Origin: Dictyocoela muelleri
Taxonomy: Eukaryota > Microsporidia
Length of the DNA stretch: 11,960 bases
Direction of reading: 5' to 3'
Assembly (NCBI GenBank): GCA_016256075.1
Contig: SDVU01000610.1
Coordinates: forward strand, 1-11,960
Below are positions 6,871 through 11,960 of the stretch, in pieces (the stretch's first letter is position 1; each line of letters begins with the position of its first letter). The notes beneath the pieces are model-generated. The model saw only the letters and a program-made list of their open reading frames with translations. It had not been told where the DNA came from and searched no databases. The position numbers were made by a program, and so were the translations under genes.

Positions 6871-8100
6871 TCTTGAATTCAAGGAGGTATGCAGAGATCC
6901 TAGAAGAAGAAAGCAGAAAAGAAGAAGAAGAGAGTAGACAAATAGCTAAAATTGATGAGAAGTTTCCCATAGCACAATTTGAACATAAGAGCGAAAGATC
7001 TGGACTACACATGACACATAGGTTGAATACTTTAACATTCATTAAAGACCAAGACCTTATGAGTTGGAGGGTTTGCTTTAATGAAGTATCGAGAATATGC
7101 AACTGGTCCGAAGAAATTAGAATGGAAGTGTTGTCTCAAATTGTCGATATTGACATTCAGCTGCAATTAAAAAATCCGCTTAACAGTGATGATATCTTAC
7201 AAAAAATTATGAAAATGAAATACAACTCAAACAACGCCTACATATATCAAAACAAGCTCTCCAAATTGAAACAGGCAGATTTTTATTCGATACGTGCCTA
7301 TGTAAGTGAAATTAGAAAGAATTGTGAAAAAATTGGAATATGCTTAGACTGGAATAACGTTATGGTCAGAGATAAGATTGAAGAGATATTCTTTACTGGC
7401 CTTGATGATAAGGTAAAATTCGAACTGGTAAGGTGCACTACCAGGACTTTCGAACACTGTTTTCAAGTTCTCTTAGACATGGAATCCTTGTGTTTAGATA
7501 AGATAAGAGGATATATCGAAAAATCAAAAGACGTAAATGTTATTAACCCCATGAAAAGGGAAAAATACAATGTCGACAATAAGAATACAACAAGAAATAA
7601 TCGTAAATACACCATTGAAAAACATCGCAAACAAATGTCACCTAAAAAATTTTGCGACTTTTACAAATCAAGATCGCATTATAACGAAGAATGCCGAGCA
7701 TCTAAATACAAGAGCGACTCATCTAAAGAAGACAGATCATATGCCATAAGAGAGCCAACTTCAAGCCCAAAAATTCTCGAAATTCCAATTAAGATACAAG
7801 ATAAGACAATACCGTCAATGATAGACACAGGCTCCGTAAAAAACTACCTACCTGAACATCTTGCAAGAACTTATGGCTTCCAAATTATTAAATTGGCAGA
7901 AGAAAAACAAGTCAAACTTGCTAACAGATACACTTTAAACATAAAACATTACTGTGATCTTGATTTCCAAGTACTTTACGACAACAACACCACTTATAAA
8001 AGTAGCTTTCTCTTATTTCCGAACACCAATAATACATGCATCCTTGGAATGAGATTTTTGGGAGAGAACGACGCTATTATAAATTTGAAAGAAGGATTAA
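6759..8100 (+). pseudogene. gag-like and protease region of the Ty3/gypsy element (fossil)
   Basis: The first part corresponds to Gag, the structural protein that packages the element's RNA. A charged Glu/Lys/Arg-rich N-terminal stretch (about 6880-6965) is followed by a helical gag-like domain (about 7040-7520, with LMSWRVCFNEV). A basic segment with a zinc-knuckle-like motif lies near 7645-7700. The aspartic protease follows, with the active-site triad DTG in SMIDTGSVKNYL (about 7815-7850) and the flap-side ILGMRFL near 8038-8058. Gag and pol appear to share one frame, as in several fungal and microsporidian Ty3/gypsy elements. The start within the LTR is unusual, and a later ATG could have been used instead. 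Part of a broken element. Confidence 0.8.
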
Positions 8101-8289
8101 TAAACTTAGACGGAACTGAATACGAAATGGCAGTTAAAACTCGAATTAACAATTTATCGGACAGCAAGCTAATTGACAAATCCAAAATACTTTTGGTTAA
8201 AGATAACGATGAGATTAAGGAAATGATTAACACCTATAAGAGGAAGAATCCTAAGTTGAGCTCCATTGAAAATTGTAAGCATAAAATCG

Positions 8290-9540
8290 AACTAACAAAA
8301 GAATTTGTTAATCAGCCAAAGGAATACCCTGTACCAATAGGCCTACAAGATAACGTAAAGGAACATCTCGATGAACTAATAAGATTCGGAATAATTGAAG
8401 AAAAGACATGCGACAAAATTTCCCCAGCCTTTATAATCAAAAAAAAGAACGGAAAGTTGCGTCTAGTCGTAGACTATAGGTACCTCAATTCTAACACAAA
8501 AAAGGTACATAACATAACACCAAACCTTAAAGAAATATTAGCGAAATTGAAAGGTGCGTCAGTGTTTTCGACAATTGATCTTAATAACGGCTATTACCAA
8601 ATTAGAATTGATGAGAAGGATGTAGATAAAACGGGATTTGCGATCATGAATAAAACATATGTTTTCAAAAGAATGCCGTTCGTTTGTGCAACGCACCATC
8701 GACATTCCAAAAGGTGATGAACACAATATTCAATGGGACTGAAAACGTATTAATATATATGGATGATATTTTATTATTCAGCAGTACAGTCGAAGAACAT
8801 AAAATACTTTTAAAAAAGGCTTTTGAAATACTCAATACGAATTCAATTTCAATTAATTTTGAAAAAGGCAAATTCAACGAAAGAGAAATAGAATTTCTTG
8901 GACACAAAATCAATGAGAATGGCATTACCCCCGTAATAGCAAAACTTGATTCATACGAATGCTTTAAACCAAAGACAAAGAAGCAGCTCCAAAAACTTCT
9001 CGGATTTATCAATTGGTTCCGCCCATTTGTAAAGGAGCTTTCAATTCTTACCGCAAATTTATATGAGAAATTGAAGTCAAGAGGAAACAAGGTAATTTGG
9101 ACACAAGCAGATGAACTAGAAGTAAGGCGAATTTTCGAAAAGATACGTAACTGTAGTACATTACATCATCCAAACTTAAACAAAGAATTTCAACTTAAAT
9201 GCGATGCTTCTGATCAAGGTATCGGTTCGATTCTGCTACAAGAAGGAAAAATCATCGGGTATTATAGTAAGAAGTATAATATCCAAGAAAGAAACTATAC
9301 TACAGTGGAAAAGGAAATATTAGCAATTCTGAAATCACTTGAACATTTTAAACATCTTATATTTAATACCAAAATAAATATTGAAACAGATAATAAAAAT
9401 TTAACATTTTCAGGGGAATTATCAAAAAGAGCCTATAGGTGGAAACTTTTAATTGAAGAATTCGATTATACACTCAATCATATTGATGCACAACAAAACA
9501 CTGATGCAGACCTGCTATCGAGATATTTACTGAAAATTGA
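8290..9540 (+). pseudogene. reverse transcriptase and RNase H region of the Ty3/gypsy element (fossil)
   Basis: The reverse transcriptase shows its blocks in order: FGIIEE (about 8385), SPAFIIKKKNGKLRLVVDYR (about 8428-8480), FSTIDLNNGYYQI (about 8566-8604) and the catalytic YMDD at 8756-8767. These are followed by LGHKINENGI and the connection LGFINWFRPFV. RNase H follows with LKCDASDQGIGSIL (about 9195-9236), VEKEILAILKSLEHF (about 9306-9350), TDNKNL (about 9388-9405) and DADLLSR (about 9502-9522), matching the acidic active-site pattern of Ty3/gypsy RNase H. Together they would copy the element's RNA into DNA. Family assignment is secure. This copy is broken. Confidence 0.9.
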
Positions 9541-9669
9541 CTCTGAATCATCACACAAATGCAAGACTTACCTTATAAACCTGCCAGAAATTAAACATAC
9601 AATTCCAAATGAAAATAAAAATCATATTATGAATATAAGAGACGATTAAATCCCTGAATCAAATATTAA

Positions 9670-10640
9670 ACAATTTTTAAGACAATTACATGAAGATTTA
9701 ATCCACCCAGGAATAGTGGTGATGAGAAAAACACTCAGAAGGTACATAAGGATTGGAAATATGTTAAAATGTTGACAGATATCTGCAAAGAATGTATAGT
9801 ATGCAACATTGAAAAAGAGCATACTTCAAATTATGGCATACCGACATGCAAAAATATCACAGATGATGTTAACGAGGTTTTAGCTATTGATATAAAAGGA
9901 CCCATAAAGGTTCTACACTTTGAAGATACGGACATCGAAAGCGATTTCTACATACTAGTGGCAGTTGATATTTTTTCAAGATACACCGAAATAGCTATAA
10001 TACTCGACATTAATTCAGAAACAATATGTAATGAACTAGAAAAAATATGGTTAGCTAAATACCCATATCCAAAAATATGCCTAACCGATAACGGAAGGCA
10101 GTTTACGAGTATGAACTTTAAAAATCTTCTTGAAAAGTATAAAATTAAGCATGTAAAGTCTGCCCCACAGAACCCAACGGGCAATGGTGTTGTGGAGAGG
10201 ATAAATAAAGAAATAGGAACGGTGCAGCGAATTTCTCGAAAATCGTCAAGAAAAGAGTTAATAAGAAATATATGGCGAAAATTGAACTTAACAGTTAATA
10301 CAAATACTAATTATGCGCCTTATGAGATATACTACAAAAGTTCGATTTTTAAAAATTTTGGTCGTAAAATAAACATTGATAAAGAGGATATAGTTAAAAG
10401 AGCGTGTAAAAAAAACGAAAAATACCAAATGAGGCAAGAAAAATCACGAATTCCAGTAAATTATAAATATGGAGATAAAGTTTACGTAAAAAGTTTTTCT
10501 AAGGATAAATTAAACCCTAAATGGAAGGGTCCCTTCGAAATAATTGAAAAATCTAAAAATGGAAACAATTTATACGTAGATGCCTTTAACAAAAAATTAC
10601 GAGTATCTATAAAAAACTGCCGGCCTCATAAAAAGGGGGA
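9670..10640 (+). pseudogene. integrase region of the Ty3/gypsy element (fossil)
   Basis: An N-terminal zinc-binding (HHCC-type) region includes HEDLIHPG (about 9688-9711) and CKECIVC (about 9784-9804). The DDE core has Asp in AIDIKGPI (about 9883-9906), Asp in LTDNGRQF (about 10081-10104) and Glu in GNGVVERINKEIG (about 10180-10219). A C-terminal GPF/Y-like module, KWKGPFEII (about 10519-10545), follows, and I see no chromodomain after it. The enzyme would insert the DNA copy into the genome. It belongs to the same broken element as the upstream regions. Confidence 0.88.
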
Positions 10641-10643
10641 GGA
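10631..10643 (+). promoter_or_regulatory. polypurine tract
   Basis: AAAAGGGGGAGGA directly abuts the 3' LTR. In LTR retrotransposons such a tract primes plus-strand DNA synthesis. Position and composition are exactly as expected. Confidence 0.85.
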
Positions 10644-10891
10644 TGTGATGTATGTAATTCCATCACTAAAAATGTTTGCGCAAAAAAACATGCTCTAGAA
10701 CTGAAAAGTGACAAAAATTCGAAAGATGACAGATGTCAAAAATTGATAAAAAAACATAAATAGCAATGATTTTTCAACCCCATGCACGACAAGAGAGCAA
10801 GGCGAGATATTTCAGCAATCAATAAAATTATTTTCCAAATCATTTATTTTAAATTATCTTTTATTTAATAAGCCGGTGGACGAACACTTCA
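10644..10891 (+). repeat. 3' long terminal repeat
   Basis: The 248-bp repeat is about 95% identical to the 5' LTR outside small gaps. The end of the integrase-region frame reads into it. It is followed by the second GTCAT. Confidence 0.9.
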
Positions 10892-10990
10892 GTCATCTCC
10901 TCATTATTTATTAAAGAGTGACTCGGGGATATTCGAACGCGATACTTAAACTTTTACATTCAAGAGTGTTAACCACTGAGCTATCTGGCT
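10892..10990 (-). repeat. SINE-like repeat, copy C, right part (tRNA-like head)
   Basis: Read from 10990 on the minus strand it begins AGCCAGATAGCTCAGTGG, identical to the start of copy D, with an intact A-box-like sequence. It continues through CTCTTGAATGTAAAAG to a T-arm-like GTTCGAATATC, then CACTCTTTAATAAATAATGA. It ends at GTCAT (10892-10896), the target duplication of the LTR retrotransposon, beyond which the rest of the repeat resumes at 6616. Its 5' edge is 10 bp from the end of the third transposase remnant. Confidence 0.8.
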
Positions 10991-10999
10991 ACATTTTAA

Positions 11000-11792
11000 T
11001 TAATCAAGAATTTTTTGTGAGTAATTGAATTTGTTATTATAATAATAATATATTTCTTTCAGTAAATTGCCTCTTTCTGAAGTTTTAACGTCCATTATAA
11101 TTTTTATCTCTCTTTTGAAAGATTATTAAATGATTCTACTGCCAGTGTATTTACACCAGTTTCATAATTAATGAATTCATATTTATGACAGAGTGTTTCG
11201 TGGGATGGAATATATCTTTTAAATTGGAGTATGTACCATGTTCATCTGTTCAAATAATACTATTTGAAGTAACTTGAGAATAATTTTAGGCACTATAGTT
11301 AATTTTTCCTTGTTGTCAATAATTGTTTCAAAAACTTTTTTAATTTCGTTTTCAAATTCGATTATATATAAAGCATCTTTTTTATCTTCAGACGGACGAC
11401 CTCTATGACTTTTAACTTTATAATTAAGCATAGTTTCGTCATTTTGAAGAATTCCCCCAACACCACCAATTTTATTTGATGAAAAATATGGATGTGGGAT
11501 TCTTTCAACTAGTTTATTGATATTTTTTTCAATTGTTCTCCGGTTATAATTAAGGTAATTTGCTATGCTATACATCGGCATTCTAGCGATATAATAAAGA
11601 ATAATTTTTAAACTTTCCCGAATTGAAATATTAATATATTCAAAAAAAACCCTTTTACTGAAAAATGCTATTTATAGTTCTTAAAACCTAGGGTCATGGA
11701 TCTCAACGCGAAATGGTCTTTATTATATGTCTTTAATACACATGAAGAATGACAAATCTCACAGAAATACTCTTTATTAAGAAAATTATTAA
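11000..11792 (-). pseudogene. ISXO2-like (Merlin/IS1595 type) transposase remnant 3
   Basis: Read from right to left, this covers nearly a full-length transposase of about 260 codons. It starts in a zinc-ribbon-like EYFCEICHSSC (about 11727-11778), whose second metal-binding pair seems lost (HFALRSMT). A helix-turn-helix-like segment follows: MPMYSIANYLNYNRRTIEKN, 11581 downward. The ISXO2 core comes next, with KIGGVGGILQNDETMLNYK (first Asp), TDEHGTYSNL (second Asp) and HKYEFINYETGVNTLAVESF (Glu). The C-terminus IIMDVKTSERGNLLKEIYYY reaches a stop at 11000-11002. Unlike the other two copies, all three acidic residues are visible, but at least four frame breaks or stops separate them. The N-terminal frame runs straight into the tRNA-like head of copy D, so the true start is lost or displaced. 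I found no convincing terminal inverted repeats, and this sequence is not a close relative of remnants 1 and 2. Confidence 0.82.
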
Positions 11793-11960
11793 AGCCAGAT
11801 AGCTCAGTGGTTAACACTCTTGAATGTAAATTTAAGTATCGTGGTTCGAATCTCGCTGAAGTCACACGTTAATAAATAATGATGGAATGACATTAAGCGG
11901 TCAAAAACTATAGAAATATAGTATAATATACAGTTGTTCCAGTGTGGTATAGCTGATTAA
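11793..11960 (+). repeat. SINE-like repeat, copy D (head, middle segment and start of body; continues past the window)
   Basis: This is the best-preserved head. It starts AGCCAGATAGCTCAGTGG, has TTGAATGTAAATTTAAG in the place of an anticodon arm and GGTTCGAATCTCGC as a T-arm. It then runs through AATAAATAATGATGG, GACATTAAGCGGTC and CTATAGAAATATAGTATA into the first bases of the body (GTTCC, AGTGTGGTATAGCTGATTAA) at the window end. The GTA and surrounding bases resemble a tRNA-Tyr anticodon loop, so tRNA-Tyr is my best guess for its origin. The 3' side does not pair with the first seven bases, so it is not a working tRNA gene. Confidence 0.8.
11800..11853 (+). promoter_or_regulatory. internal RNA polymerase III promoter (A box and B box) of copy D
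   Basis: TAGCTCAGTGG at 11800-11810 fits the A-box consensus and GGTTCGAATCT at 11843-11853 fits the B box, except for its last base. The spacing of about 32 bases is as in tRNA genes. This is the type of promoter that tRNA-derived SINEs use. Whether this copy is transcribed cannot be told from sequence. Confidence 0.6.

Larger units (their letters stand above)
6617..10891 (+). mobile_element. Ty3/gypsy LTR retrotransposon, broken fossil copy
   Basis: A 4275-bp element with two LTRs of about 250 bp that begin TGTGATG and end in CA. It is flanked by a 5-bp target duplication GTCAT (6612-6616 and 10892-10896). Between the LTRs are gag-like, protease, reverse transcriptase, RNase H and integrase regions in the order typical of Ty3/gypsy (integrase last). 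A purine tract directly precedes the 3' LTR. No envelope-like region is present and there is little room for one. The coding region carries about two breaks, so this copy is not functional. The LTRs differ at about a dozen of roughly 247 aligned bases plus a few small gaps, near 5%, which implies a moderately old insertion. It lies inside the copy C SINE-like repeat, which is therefore older. Confidence 0.92.

Noticed and set aside
6833-9090. Minus-strand open frames opposite the retrotransposon
   Set aside because: They are shadows of the well-supported plus-strand gag-pol region.
10995-11790. Terminal inverted repeats for the third transposase
   Set aside because: A weak inverted similarity exists between about 11000-11030 and 11755-11785, but the right arm is inside the zinc-ribbon coding part and both arms are AT-rich. 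No target duplication could be matched.
11793-11865. Functional tRNA gene
   Set aside because: The A and B boxes are good, but the D-stem does not close, the anticodon region has an extra base or more in different copies, and the sequence after the T-arm does not pair with the first seven bases. It also occurs in several copies joined to the same non-tRNA sequence, so a SINE-like repeat is the better reading.
1-11960. CRISPR array, bacterial operons or prokaryotic insertion sequences
   Set aside because: There are no short regularly spaced repeats and no ribosome-binding sites or operon-like gene packing. Although ISXO2/IS1595 transposases also occur in bacteria, the Tigger element, the Ty3/gypsy element and the Pol III-type repeats point to a eukaryote.

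Overview
The window is a strongly AT-rich eukaryotic accessory region made almost entirely of transposable elements. I could not find an intact host gene. Three transposases of the Merlin/ISXO2 (IS1595-like) type, a pogo/Tigger transposon, a compact Ty3/gypsy retrotransposon and a tRNA-headed SINE-like repeat occur together in intron-free, AT-rich DNA. This mix fits a transposon-rich microsporidian best, but that is an inference from element content. A small AT-rich invertebrate or other protist genome cannot be excluded.

Layout from left to right. A plain AT-rich stretch (1-288) leads to an old pogo/Tigger element (291-2103) with TA on both sides, fold-back ends and a decayed DDD transposase. 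A repeat body (copy A, 2351-2682) follows. Next is Merlin element 1 (2747-3833), with an exact 8-bp target duplication and a decayed minus-strand transposase. A long AT-rich gap (3842-4589) follows, then a tRNA-like repeat head (copy B, 4590-4738). Merlin element 2 (4882-5962) has an 8-9 bp target duplication and a decayed plus-strand transposase. It sits in the tail of a minus-strand open frame of unknown identity (5963-6177). The next repeat copy (copy C, minus strand) is split in two, 6241-6616 and 10892-10990, by a Ty3/gypsy LTR retrotransposon (6617-10891) with a GTCAT duplication. Right of it is a third, unrelated-looking ISXO2-like transposase remnant (about 11000-11792, minus strand). 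A final repeat copy (copy D, 11793 to the window end, plus strand) faces away from it.

The most unusual object is the repeat family. It has a tRNA-like head with recognisable A and B boxes, a middle segment, and a roughly 300-bp body that encodes no protein I can see. Copies C and D lie head to head on either side of the third transposase, so that gene sits inside a long inverted repeat. Copies A and B carry only the body and only the head respectively, and both stop at nearly the same internal junction. I read this as a composite tRNA-derived SINE. An alternative is that the inverted pair now forms one larger unit with the transposase.

Relative order of events that the sequence supports: the copy C repeat inserted first and the LTR retrotransposon later landed inside it. 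The retrotransposon's two LTRs differ at about 5% of positions, so it is not recent. The Tigger and Merlin coding regions are more decayed. Nothing here looks able to move by itself.
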